A DNA stretch of 64,000 nt from DASSKK01 sp035690495 (GTDB taxonomy: Bacteria; Actinomycetota; Actinomycetes; Propionibacteriales; Nocardioidaceae): NCBI GenBank assembly GCA_035690495.1, contig DASSKK010000081.1, positions 1-64,000 on the forward strand. The letters run 5' to 3'. Positions 8,328-16,113 of the stretch are shown one piece after another; within the stretch, counting starts at the first letter, position 1; each line of letters begins with the position of its first letter. Made by a program: the position numbers and the translations under genes. The notes below the pieces were generated by a model, which had not been told where the DNA came from, did not search any database, and saw only the letters and a list, made by a program, of their open reading frames with translations.

Positions 8328-10294
8328 CACACGTCCACCTTCACGAGCTTCTTCATCCAGAAGATACCGACGACCAGCAGCACCGTCATCACACCGAGCA
8401 GGATGAAGCCGATCAGCGAGCTGATCAGCGGGTGCAGGTACGTCGGGTTCGCCAGCAGCAGGTAGCCCATGAACCCGGGAGGCAGGCCGCCCAGGATCCA
8501 TACGGACAGCCGTCCTTCGGCGGAGAGGGCAAGCACCTGACGCTCGAGGTACTCCCGCTCCCGGATCGTGTTGGCGACGTTCTGCAGCAGCTCGGACAGG
8601 TTGCCGCCGACCTCGCGCTGGATCCGGATGGCCATCACGACCCAGTGGAAGTCCACGCTCTGCATGCGCTCCGCGACTCCGTCGAGGGCGTCCTCGATGT
8701 CGACGCCGAGGCGCGCCTCCACGATCGCGCGGCGGAACTCCCCGGCCATCGGGTCGGCGCCCTCACGGACCACGGTGTCCACCGACTGCGCCAGGGAGAG
8801 ACCGGCCGACAGGCTGCCGGACATCAGCTGGAGGGTGTCGGCGAGCTGGGCCTTGAAGTTCTTGGTGCGGCGGCTCTCCTTGAGACCGAGGTAGATCCAC
8901 GGCGCCACGGCGCCGAGCACCAGGCCACCGAGCGCGAAGAAGACGTTGCCACCCCCTATCGCGAGCCCGATCAGGCCCGTGATGAAGGCGACGCCGGCGT
9001 GGGCCAGGAGCCACTCGGCGGGCTTCATCGCCATCCCGGCGGCTTCGAGCTTGGCATCGAGCTTGGACTCCAGGCCCTTGTTGCCCTCCAGGGCCTTCGC
9101 GGCGACACCGACCGCCTGTGCCGTGACGCCGGTGCCGTGCTCGGCTGCCTGCTCGGCAGCCTTTGCGCGGGCCCGCGACCCCTTGCGGGTGTAGGCGGCG
9201 ATCCGGTGCTCCACCGACTTCGACTTGTCCTGGGCGAACACGCCGAACACGAACATCAGCACCAGCAGCAGGCCGAGCGCGGCGGCGCCGAGTCCGCCGA
9301 GCATCATCGTCTTGCTGATGTGGAACCGCGGCTCGGCCACCGGGATCGGCGCGGTGTTCGCAGCCGCCGTCGGGCTCGCCGACGGTGCCGCGGCCTTGCC
9401 GACGGTCACGAAGGCCTTGTCGGTGTAGGTCTGGCCGCCGGCGTCGACAGACACCTCCAGGCTTCCCTCCGAGCCGATCATGCTCGCCGGCGGGGTGATC
9501 GTGATCAGCAGCTGCTTGGCCAGCTGCTGGGCCTCGCTGGTGAACACGCCGGACAGCGCCTTCGGGTCGTTGGCCGCGATCACCGAGCCCTTGCCGGAGT
9601 CGGCGATCTGCTGGAGCAGCGCCTCGTCGGCCGGGGACTGGGCGAGGGCGACCACGTCGACCTTGACGCCTGCCTTCTTGATCGCGTCGGTGGCCTTCGA
9701 CAACGGGGTGTTGGTGGTGTCGCGCCCGTCGGAGAGCACGAGAATGCTGCGGCCACCCGACGTTCCTCCGGCGGTGGCCGCGGTGGTCAGCCCCTGGTAG
9801 AGATGCGTGCCGTTGGACAGCGTCAGGCTCTGGATCACCTTGGTGGCCGCCGCGCGGTCCAACGTGGGAGTCTGGGCCACGGTGACGTCGTGGGCGAACG
9901 TGACGATGCCGACGTACAGGTCCTTCGGCGCGGCCTTCAAGAACGCCTCGGCCGCCTGCTGCGCCTCGGTGAACTTGTGGTTCTTGCCCATCGAGTTGCT
10001 GACGTCCATCGCCAGGATCGTCGTGCGCTTGATAGTCGTCCCGGCCTCGGTGGCCAGCTTCGCGGACGCCTTGACCGACTTGCCCTCCAGGCTGACCTTC
10101 AGCGAGCCGAGGTCCGGCTGGGTGCCGCCCGCGCCGGGCAGCGAGTACAGCACCTGGATCGCGCCGTTGGAGGTCTCGACATGGTCGATGCTGCCCTGGG
10201 CGGCGTACGCCGGAGCCGCGAGCCCCACCGTCGTGGCGACGGCGAGCAGCAGCACGCCGAGGCGTGCTGCTACGGACTTGGCGTGCATGATCAC
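8327..10294 (-). CDS. tadB: vWA-TadB fusion: exported von Willebrand A domain joined to the TadB platform
   Basis: A 655-aa fusion. Residues 1-32 are a signal peptide ending in AYAAQ. A vWA domain follows with a complete MIDAS motif DVSNSMG (Asp97, Ser99, Ser101) and LSDGRDT further on. A Pro/Ala linker leads to a membrane helix near 330-350, and the second half is TadB: two helices, the T2SF domain (LMSGSLSAGLSLAQSVDTVV) and C-terminal helices. The N-terminal half should face the outside and bind a divalent metal, as an adhesion or pilus-assembly checkpoint module would. The function of the vWA half is inferred only from its fold. Confidence 0.9.
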   Translation of the reverse strand: MIMHAKSVAARLGVLLLAVATTVGLAAPAYAAQGSIDHVETSNGAIQVLYSLPGAGGTQPDLGSLKVSLEGKSVKASAKLATEAGTTIKRTTILAMDVSNSMGKNHKFTEAQQAAEAFLKAAPKDLYVGIVTFAHDVTVAQTPTLDRAAATKVIQSLTLSNGTHLYQGLTTAATAGGTSGGRSILVLSDGRDTTNTPLSKATDAIKKAGVKVDVVALAQSPADEALLQQIADSGKGSVIAANDPKALSGVFTSEAQQLAKQLLITITPPASMIGSEGSLEVSVDAGGQTYTDKAFVTVGKAAAPSASPTAAANTAPIPVAEPRFHISKTMMLGGLGAAALGLLLVLMFVFGVFAQDKSKSVEHRIAAYTRKGSRARAKAAEQAAEHGTGVTAQAVGVAAKALEGNKGLESKLDAKLEAAGMAMKPAEWLLAHAGVAFITGLIGLAIGGGNVFFALGGLVLGAVAPWIYLGLKESRRTKNFKAQLADTLQLMSGSLSAGLSLAQSVDTVVREGADPMAGEFRRAIVEARLGVDIEDALDGVAERMQSVDFHWVVMAIRIQREVGGNLSELLQNVANTIREREYLERQVLALSAEGRLSVWILGGLPPGFMGYLLLANPTYLHPLISSLIGFILLGVMTVLLVVGIFWMKKLVKVDV

Positions 10295-10301
10295 CTGGTC
10301 G

Positions 10302-11687
10302 TCACATCCCGTCCATCGCGAACAGCATCGGGTCGACCTTGACGTTGGAGTGGGCGAGCTTGTCGATGAACTTCGGGCGCAGGCCGGTGGCGCGCAGCCG
10401 GCCCAGGCTGCGGCCTTCCTCGTCGAAGCCCATCGAGTGGTCGTAGAGGAAGATGTCCTGGAGAGTGATCACGTCGCCCTCCATCCGCTCCACCTCGGTG
10501 ACGTGGGTGATCCGGCGGGAGCCGTCGCGCAATCTGCTCTGGTGCACGATCAGGTCGACCGCGGAGGCGACCTGCTCGCGGATCGCGCGCATCGGCAGGT
10601 CCATGCCGGCCATCAGCACCATCGTCTCGATGCGGGCCAGCGTGTCGCGGGGACCGTTGGAGTGCACGGTGGTGATCGAGCCGTCGTGGCCGGTGTTCAT
10701 CGCCTGGAGCATGTCCAGGGCGGCGGAGTCCCGGACCTCGCCGACGACGATGCGGTCGGGTCGCATACGCAGCGAGTTCTTCACCAGGTCGCGAATGTCC
10801 ACCGCGCCCTTGCCCTCGATGTTGGAGGGGCGGGACTCCAGGCGCAGCACGTGGGCCTGGTGCAGCTGGAGCTCGGCGGCGTCCTCGATGGTGACGATGC
10901 GCTCGTCCGAAGGAATGAAGGAGCTGAGCACGTTCAGCGTGGTCGTCTTGCCGGCACCGGTCGACCCGGACACGATGACGTTCAGCCGGCCCTTGACGCA
11001 GGCCTGGAGGAAGTCCGCGGTGCGTTGCGAGTAGGTGCCGAACGCCACCAGGTCGTCGGACGTGTACGGGTCGGCGGAGAACTTCCGGATCGTCAGCAGC
11101 GAGCCGTCGATGGCCAGCGGCGGGATCACCGCGTTGACACGGCTGCCGTCGGGAAGGCGAGCGTCGACCATCGGGCTGGACTCGTCGACGCGGCGCCCGA
11201 TGCGCGAGACGATCTTGTCGATCGTGCGGCGCAGGTGCGCCTCGTCGGTGAAGCTGCCCTCGACCTGGTGCAGCTTGCCGGAACGCTCGATCCAGATCGA
11301 GTCCGGACCGTTGACCATGACCTCGGTGAGGTCCGGGTCGCGCAGGAACGGCTCGATCGGGCCGTAGCCGAGGATGTCGTCGGCGATCTCCTGGGCGATC
11401 CTGGTCCGGTCCGTGGGAGTGAGCAGGATGTCCTCGTCCTGCATCGCGTCCTGTAGCGTCTGGCGAACCATCCGCTCCAGCTCGGACTGGGTCAGGTCGG
11501 CGTCATACAGCTTCGGGCCGAGCTGCTGGAGCAGCCGGTTGTGCACCTGGGACTTGAGGTCCTTGAAGTCGTCCTCTTCCTTGGTGCTGACCTTGCGGGC
11601 CGCACCCGGAAGCGCGTCCGGCATCGTGCTGGTGTTGCTGGCGCGATCGCGCGAGGCGGCGGCCAGCCGGTCGGCGAGACTGCTCAT
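10302..11687 (-). CDS. tadA: TadA/CpaF pilus assembly ATPase
   Basis: Hexameric secretion ATPase of the CpaF type, 461 aa. An N-terminal all-helical region is followed by VMVNGPDSIWIER, Walker A GSTGAGKTTTLN at about residue 246, the Asp-box stretch VGEVRDSAALDML, and the His-box stretch TGHDGSITTVHSN. It powers Flp pilus extrusion, and possibly retraction, through the TadB/TadC platform. It lies between cpaE and tadB with gaps of a few bases, in the standard Tad gene order. Confidence 0.96.
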   Translation of the reverse strand: MSSLADRLAAASRDRASNTSTMPDALPGAARKVSTKEEDDFKDLKSQVHNRLLQQLGPKLYDADLTQSELERMVRQTLQDAMQDEDILLTPTDRTRIAQEIADDILGYGPIEPFLRDPDLTEVMVNGPDSIWIERSGKLHQVEGSFTDEAHLRRTIDKIVSRIGRRVDESSPMVDARLPDGSRVNAVIPPLAIDGSLLTIRKFSADPYTSDDLVAFGTYSQRTADFLQACVKGRLNVIVSGSTGAGKTTTLNVLSSFIPSDERIVTIEDAAELQLHQAHVLRLESRPSNIEGKGAVDIRDLVKNSLRMRPDRIVVGEVRDSAALDMLQAMNTGHDGSITTVHSNGPRDTLARIETMVLMAGMDLPMRAIREQVASAVDLIVHQSRLRDGSRRITHVTEVERMEGDVITLQDIFLYDHSMGFDEEGRSLGRLRATGLRPKFIDKLAHSNVKVDPMLFAMDGM

Positions 11688-11689
11688 CG

Positions 11690-12901
11690 CTACCTACTGT
11701 TCCTGCGGAGAAGTCCGCGCTTGGGGGCCGCGGCCCGAGACTTGGGGGCCGTCGCGGCGTGGCTGGGAGCCGACGGTGTCGCCGGGACTGCGGACGGTCC
11801 GGCGACGAGACCGGCGAGCCGGTGCACGGCCTGGCTGACCTGGTGCTTGGGCATGGAGGCCACGATCGGCTCTCCGGCGTTGGTGGCGTTCGCGACCTGG
11901 GAGCTCGTCGGGATCGACGACTCGATGGTCATCGCCAGCGTGCTCTCCACCTTGTCGGCGGTCAGGCCGACCTTGTCGTCGGCCCGGTTGAGCACCAGGT
12001 GCCGCTTGCTGGTGGCGAAGTTCAGCAGGTCGAGCGTCTCCACCGCGATCTTCACGTTCTTCAGCGTCGGCACGTCCAGCGTGGTGACCAGGAGCAGCGC
12101 GTCGGTCTCGTCGAAGGCCTGCAGCACGTGCTCGTCGAACGCGGGGGAGGTGTCGACCACGACGTAGTCGAAGTTCCCCTTGAGGATGCCGAGCACCTTG
12201 CCGACAAGCGCCGCCGGGATCGAGTCCTTGGCATCCGGCTGCACCGGGGCGACCAGTGCGGACACCCCCGTCTTGTGCGGGGTGAGCATCGGCTGCAGGA
12301 CGCTGAAGTCCATCCCGGACTCCATGTGCACGGCGTCCGCGATCGTGCGCGCCGGCAGCAGCTGAAGGGTGATCGCGATGTCCCCGAAGCCGAGGTCGAG
12401 GTCGACGAGGCAAACCTTCTTGCCGCCGCTCGAAAGCGCGATCGCCAGGTTCACCGCGAGGGTGGTCTTGCCCACCCCTCCCTTGGGGGAGAACACGGTG
12501 ACGAGCTTGCCGACGGGGCCGAACTCGTGCGACGTACTCGGGCCGTTGAGGGCCTGCCAGACCTGGCGGGCACGGGTGACCGCCGAGCCGAGACCAGTCA
12601 GGTCGCGCTCCTCCACGACCTCGCGCATCCCGGACCTCAGTGCCTCGGCGAGCACGCTGGTGTCCACCCGGCGGCGGATCAGGATGACGCTGGTTGACGG
12701 CTTGGTGACCCGGAGCATGTCGGCCAATGAGGCGGCAGCCTCCAGGTCGACCCCAGGGCCGAGCACGATCGCGTACTCGTCCTGGGCGCCGGCCAGCACC
12801 TGCTTGAGCTCGTCCAGACTGGGGACGACCTGCGATGCAGCGCCGGTCACTGAGGTGAACAGCTCGGCGTTTGCCGGGTTGCTCTCGACGATGAGGGGCA
12901 T
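11690..12901 (-). CDS. cpaE: CpaE/TadZ-like ParA-family ATPase of the Tad system
   Basis: A degenerate receiver-like N-terminal domain (~130 aa) is followed by a MinD/ParA ATPase with the deviant Walker A motif SPKGGVGKTTLAVNLA near residue 140, LVDLDLGFGD and VVVDTSPAFD. TadZ/CpaE proteins position the Tad machine in the cell. The last ~40 residues are Ala/Pro/Lys-rich. It is followed after 2 nt by tadA and preceded by cpaB. The receiver-like part appears to lack a clear phosphoacceptor context. Confidence 0.92.
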   Translation of the reverse strand: MPLIVESNPANAELFTSVTGAASQVVPSLDELKQVLAGAQDEYAIVLGPGVDLEAAASLADMLRVTKPSTSVILIRRRVDTSVLAEALRSGMREVVEERDLTGLGSAVTRARQVWQALNGPSTSHEFGPVGKLVTVFSPKGGVGKTTLAVNLAIALSSGGKKVCLVDLDLGFGDIAITLQLLPARTIADAVHMESGMDFSVLQPMLTPHKTGVSALVAPVQPDAKDSIPAALVGKVLGILKGNFDYVVVDTSPAFDEHVLQAFDETDALLLVTTLDVPTLKNVKIAVETLDLLNFATSKRHLVLNRADDKVGLTADKVESTLAMTIESSIPTSSQVANATNAGEPIVASMPKHQVSQAVHRLAGLVAGPSAVPATPSAPSHAATAPKSRAAAPKRGLLRRNSR

Positions 12902-12905
12902 CAGA

Positions 12906-13631
12906 TCACCGGAAGAGGTTCGTTGCGGAGACGCCGGGGCCGGTCTTGACCTTGGACTGCTTGTTCAGGTAGCCGAAGGTCAGCGTGCCGTGGCTGGTCG
13001 CGAACATGATCTTCTCGGCCTCGTTCTGGTTGACGGCCAGCGTGAACAGCGTCTTGGGCAGCTGCTCGGTGGTCTGGGTGCCGGTGGTGTCCGTGGTGGT
13101 GGTCTTGGCCACGGTCGTGGCGCCGATCGCGGCCACCTCGACCTTCGGCAGCAAGAGGCGCACGTCGTCTGTACCGTCGGCCGATCCGGACAGGAAGATC
13201 GCCACGTTGTCACCGGGTCGGATGAACCCCGCCACCCGGCCGGTGTCCGACATCGTCACCGAGATCGCGATGTCGCCCTTGGGCAGCGTGAGCGTGTTGA
13301 CGTTGTCGGGGGTCCCGAACTTCGCGGAGATGATCTGCTCGTTGGGGTAGACGGTGGTCAGCGCCTGCTCGGTGCCGTTGGAGCCGATCGAGCTCATCGC
13401 CCCGGTGAGCACCTGCGAACTGGGCACCGTGCCGAGCTGGAGTTTGCCGGCGGCCTGCGCCGCGGCCAGCGTCTCCCCGGCGTTGATCTGCGCGACCGCT
13501 TTGAGCACCTGCACCGGCGCCTGCGCCTCGGTGGCGCGGTTGTCGGCGCCCCGGACGTAGAGAAAGACCAGGGCACTGCCCAGTGCTGCGATCAGCACCG
13601 CGACGATCAAGAGAATGGTTCTGCGTCCCAT
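12906..13631 (-). CDS. cpaB: CpaB/RcpC-type Flp pilus assembly protein (SAF domain)
   Basis: A 241-aa protein with an N-terminal membrane anchor (residues ~4-27) and a SAF/RcpC domain (VLKAVAQINAGETLAAAQAAG and IRPGDNVAIFLSG). It acts at the cell surface in pilus assembly and opens the Tad operon. The rest of the operon follows on the same strand with very short gaps, so its promoter probably drives cpaB to flp. In diderms CpaB partners a secretin; no secretin gene is present, as expected for a Gram-positive. Confidence 0.92.
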   Translation of the reverse strand: MGRRTILLIVAVLIAALGSALVFLYVRGADNRATEAQAPVQVLKAVAQINAGETLAAAQAAGKLQLGTVPSSQVLTGAMSSIGSNGTEQALTTVYPNEQIISAKFGTPDNVNTLTLPKGDIAISVTMSDTGRVAGFIRPGDNVAIFLSGSADGTDDVRLLLPKVEVAAIGATTVAKTTTTDTTGTQTTEQLPKTLFTLAVNQNEAEKIMFATSHGTLTFGYLNKQSKVKTGPGVSATNLFR

Positions 13632-13762
13632 GTGTGTTCCTCAGTCGGTCGGGCTCTGGGCGCATGCCACCTGTTGTGGCTGCCCTCCCAGCGGGCTTCC
13701 CTCCAGCCCCACGACAAAGGGTTCTACACACACGCCCCCCGCGTCTCGGAAACGGATGATTT

Positions 13763-13775
13763 GACCATTCTGGTC
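13763..13775. promoter_or_regulatory. Inverted repeat upstream of the cpaB operon
   Basis: GACCA-TTC-TGGTC is a perfect 5-3-5 inverted repeat about 132 nt before the cpaB ATG. It is next to GGAAACGGATGATTTG, which resembles motifs near the tadE genes. The whole gap 13632-13806 has no other gene and should carry the Tad operon promoter. Confidence 0.4.
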
Positions 13776-13806
13776 TTGCCAGGGGTGGCCCGATGAGGCT
13801 ATGGGC

Positions 13807-13990
13807 TCACGGCTCCCACGGATTGATGACCGGCACTCCGGTCGGCTGGAAGTCACCGACGTTGCGTGTGGCGACGGTCATTCCGCGCCGAGCCGCCGTT
13901 GCCGCGATGTAGACGTCCCCCTCGGGTCGGGGATCCGGAACGTGCATCGGCGCTGCCAGCCGGACCACCAACGCCTCGTGCTCACGTGAG
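13807..13990 (-). pseudogene. VapC-type PIN-domain toxin remnant (C-terminal fragment)
   Basis: The minus-strand frame ending at TGA 13807 reads ...GDVYIAATAARRGMTVATRNV followed by GDFQPTGVPVINPWEP. This is the C-terminal third of a VapC PIN domain, including the acidic-residue helix and the characteristic TRNVxDF / GVxVINPW ending. No start codon, N-terminal domain or VapB antitoxin is present upstream; the frame runs into the end of fadD. It is a decayed toxin-antitoxin locus. Confidence 0.7.
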
Positions 13991-14022
13991 GTTGGCGCCT
14001 CACATGTCCCCCATGTGGCGCA

Positions 14023-15810
14023 TCAGCGCGCGTAGAGAGCCTCGACCGCGGAGCGCGTCTCCCGCAGTACGACGGTCCTGCGCAGCTTGAGGCTCGGCGT
14101 GAGCTGGCCGCCGTCCTCGGTCCACCGGTCGGGCAGGATTGCGAAGCGGCGTACGGACTCTGCCTGGGAGACGGCCAGGTTCGCCGAGTCGATCGCCTGC
14201 TGGATCTCCGCGCGCAGGTCGGGGTCGTCGACGAGATCGGGGACGTCGCCCTGCTTGTTGTGCCGGCCGACCCAGACCATGAACGTGGCACGGTCGATGG
14301 TCACCAGCGCGGCGATGTAGGGAAGGCCGTCGCCGACCACCAGGCACTGGTCCACGAGCCGGTGGGCGCGGATCCGTGCCTCCAGGGTGCTCGGCGCGAC
14401 GTTCTTGCCGCCTGCGGTCACCAGGATCTCCTTCTTGCGCCCGGTGATCGTGACGTAGCCCTCATCGTCGATCTCGCCCACGTCGCCTGTCGTCAGCCAG
14501 CCGTCGTGAAGGACTTGAGCGCTGGCTGCGACGTTGCTCCAGTAGCCGCGCATCACCTGGGGGCCGCGCACGAGCAGCTCGCCGTCCTCGGCGACCCGCA
14601 CCGAGCATCCGGGCAGAGGCCGGCCGACAGATCCGATCTTGGCCGAGCCGGGAAGATTCACCGTGAGCGCGCCGGTGGTCTCGGTGAGGCCGTAGCCCTC
14701 CAGAATGTCGATGCCGATGCCCCGGTAGAAGTGGCCCAGCCGCTCACCCAGCGGTGCGCCGCCGGACACGGCGTACGTGCACTGACCGCCCAGTGACTCG
14801 CGCAGCCGGCCGTAGACGAGCCGGTCGAAGAGCGCGTGCTGGGCGCGCAGAGCGGGACTGCGCCTCCCCGTGTCGACGGCGCGGCTGTAGGCGATCGCGA
14901 CATTGGCGGCCCGGTCGAAGGTGCGCCCCTTCCCGTCGATCGCAGCCGTCAGGGACGCGGTGTTGAAGACCTTCTCGAAGACTCGGGGCACGGCGAGCAC
15001 GAATGTCGGCCTGAACGTCTCGAGGTCGCTGGGCAGATGGGCGACGTCGTGGGTGTGGCCGAGGCGTACGCCGGCCCTGACCGCGGCGACCTGCAATATC
15101 CGGGCGAACACGTGGCCCAGCGGCAGGAACATCAGCGTCGACGCGCCCGGGGACTCGAACAGCTCGTGGAGCTCGGGGATGGCGGTCGCGACCTCGGCCA
15201 TGAAGTTGCCGTGGGTGAGCATGCAGCCCTTCGGCTTGCCCGTCGTGCCGGAGGTGTAGATCAGCGTGGCGAGGTCTTCGGGGGCCACGGCCGCGCGGCG
15301 GGCGTCGAGCTGGGCGTCGGGTACGTCGGCCCCGAGCGAGGTGAGCACCCCGATCGCGTTGTCGTCGATCGACCAGACGGAGTGCAGGTCGTCCAGCTCG
15401 GCACGGACCTCCTTGATGCGGCTCAGGTGCTCGGAGGTCTCGACGACGATCGCCCTCGCGCCAGAGTCTTCGAGGATCCAGGCAGTCTGCTCGGGAGTCG
15501 AGGTCTCGTAGACGGGAACGCTCACCGCGCCGGCGTACCAGATCGCGTAGTCGAGCAGGGTCCACTCGTAGCGGGTCCGCGACATGATCGCGACCCGGTC
15601 GCCAGCCTCGATGCCGCTGGCGAGCAGGCCCTTGGCCACGTCTCGGACCTGGGTGTGGAACTCGGCTGCGGTGACGTCGGTCCAGCCGTCGTCGGTCCGG
15701 CGGGCGAACAGGACCGACTCCGGCCGCTCGGACGCGTGCGCGATCAGGTCGTCGGTCAGGCTGCCGCTGGTCGGCAGCTCGACACCCGGGGGAGTGACGT
15801 ACTCACGCAC
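14023..15810 (-). CDS. fadD15: Long-chain acyl-CoA ligase, FadD15-like
   Basis: ATP-dependent acyl-CoA synthetase (ANL superfamily), 595 aa. The P-loop-like motif is LIYTSGTTGKPKGCMLTHGNF, GYGLTETTG is the A5-type motif, and GWLTTGDVGEID and the hinge with a C-terminal Lys follow. Length fits the FadD15/LACS-like class of cytosolic enzymes that activate long-chain fatty acids. In many actinobacteria such a gene neighbours pimB' and an SRPBCC gene; here it lies between the Tad operon and the HNH insertion. The first 67 codons are duplicated at 17525-17728. Confidence 0.93.
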   Translation of the reverse strand: MREYVTPPGVELPTSGSLTDDLIAHASERPESVLFARRTDDGWTDVTAAEFHTQVRDVAKGLLASGIEAGDRVAIMSRTRYEWTLLDYAIWYAGAVSVPVYETSTPEQTAWILEDSGARAIVVETSEHLSRIKEVRAELDDLHSVWSIDDNAIGVLTSLGADVPDAQLDARRAAVAPEDLATLIYTSGTTGKPKGCMLTHGNFMAEVATAIPELHELFESPGASTLMFLPLGHVFARILQVAAVRAGVRLGHTHDVAHLPSDLETFRPTFVLAVPRVFEKVFNTASLTAAIDGKGRTFDRAANVAIAYSRAVDTGRRSPALRAQHALFDRLVYGRLRESLGGQCTYAVSGGAPLGERLGHFYRGIGIDILEGYGLTETTGALTVNLPGSAKIGSVGRPLPGCSVRVAEDGELLVRGPQVMRGYWSNVAASAQVLHDGWLTTGDVGEIDDEGYVTITGRKKEILVTAGGKNVAPSTLEARIRAHRLVDQCLVVGDGLPYIAALVTIDRATFMVWVGRHNKQGDVPDLVDDPDLRAEIQQAIDSANLAVSQAESVRRFAILPDRWTEDGGQLTPSLKLRRTVVLRETRSAVEALYAR

Positions 15811-15835
15811 GAGCGCAGGCTACCGCCCGCCCTGC
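15606..15835. repeat. Direct repeat, copy 1 (5' end of fadD)
   Basis: From CAGCCTCGATGCC through the fadD start to GCGCAGGCTACCGCCC this segment is repeated in the same orientation at 17521-17745, with scattered substitutions. The repeats bracket the DUF222/HNH gene. Confidence 0.88.
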
Positions 15836-15850
15836 CGGTCCACCCTGACT

Positions 15851-15980
15851 CCGGTGGTTGGAGGCGCGGGGGAGCGAAGCGCGAGTGACCCGGTGGTTGA
15901 GGTGCGGGGGAGCGCAGCGCGAGCGACTCGGTGGTTGAGGTGCGGGGGAGCGCAGCGGAGGAGCCTCGAAACCACCACGC
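15851..15980. repeat. REP-like array (copy b), three units
   Basis: Three units beginning GGTGGTTGAGGTGCG (first one GGTGGTTGGAGGCGC) at about 15853, 15891 and 15931; the last ends in GAGCCTCGAAACCACC, the inverted partner of GGTGGTT. It lies between the fadD start and the HNH gene, with no ORF of its own. Confidence 0.85.
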
Positions 15981-16054
15981 GGCCCGGTCCTGCGCCGCTC
16001 CTCGAGATCCCCGCCCAGCCGGTCGAACCTGCCGGGGCTCCCGATGCGGTGGTG

Positions 16055-16082
16055 TTCGAAACTGGTCTAGACCGATTTCGAA
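16055..16082. promoter_or_regulatory. Near-perfect 28-bp palindrome upstream of the HNH gene
   Basis: Outer arms TTCGAAA / TTTCGAA and a central GGTCTAGACC make a dyad with only two mismatched pairs. It lies about 31 nt before the ATG at 16114, a good position for an operator, possibly autoregulatory. Confidence 0.5.
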
Positions 16083-16113
16083 AACTGTCGGCGGTCTATC
16101 GGAGCATGGACTC

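Noticed and set aside
16021..16113. LexA/SOS box in front of the HNH gene, as reported for some mycobacterial 13E12 genes
   Set aside because: TCGAAC occurs at 16023 but no GTTCGA partner at the needed spacing; the main dyad (TTCGAAA...TTTCGAA) has a different spacing.
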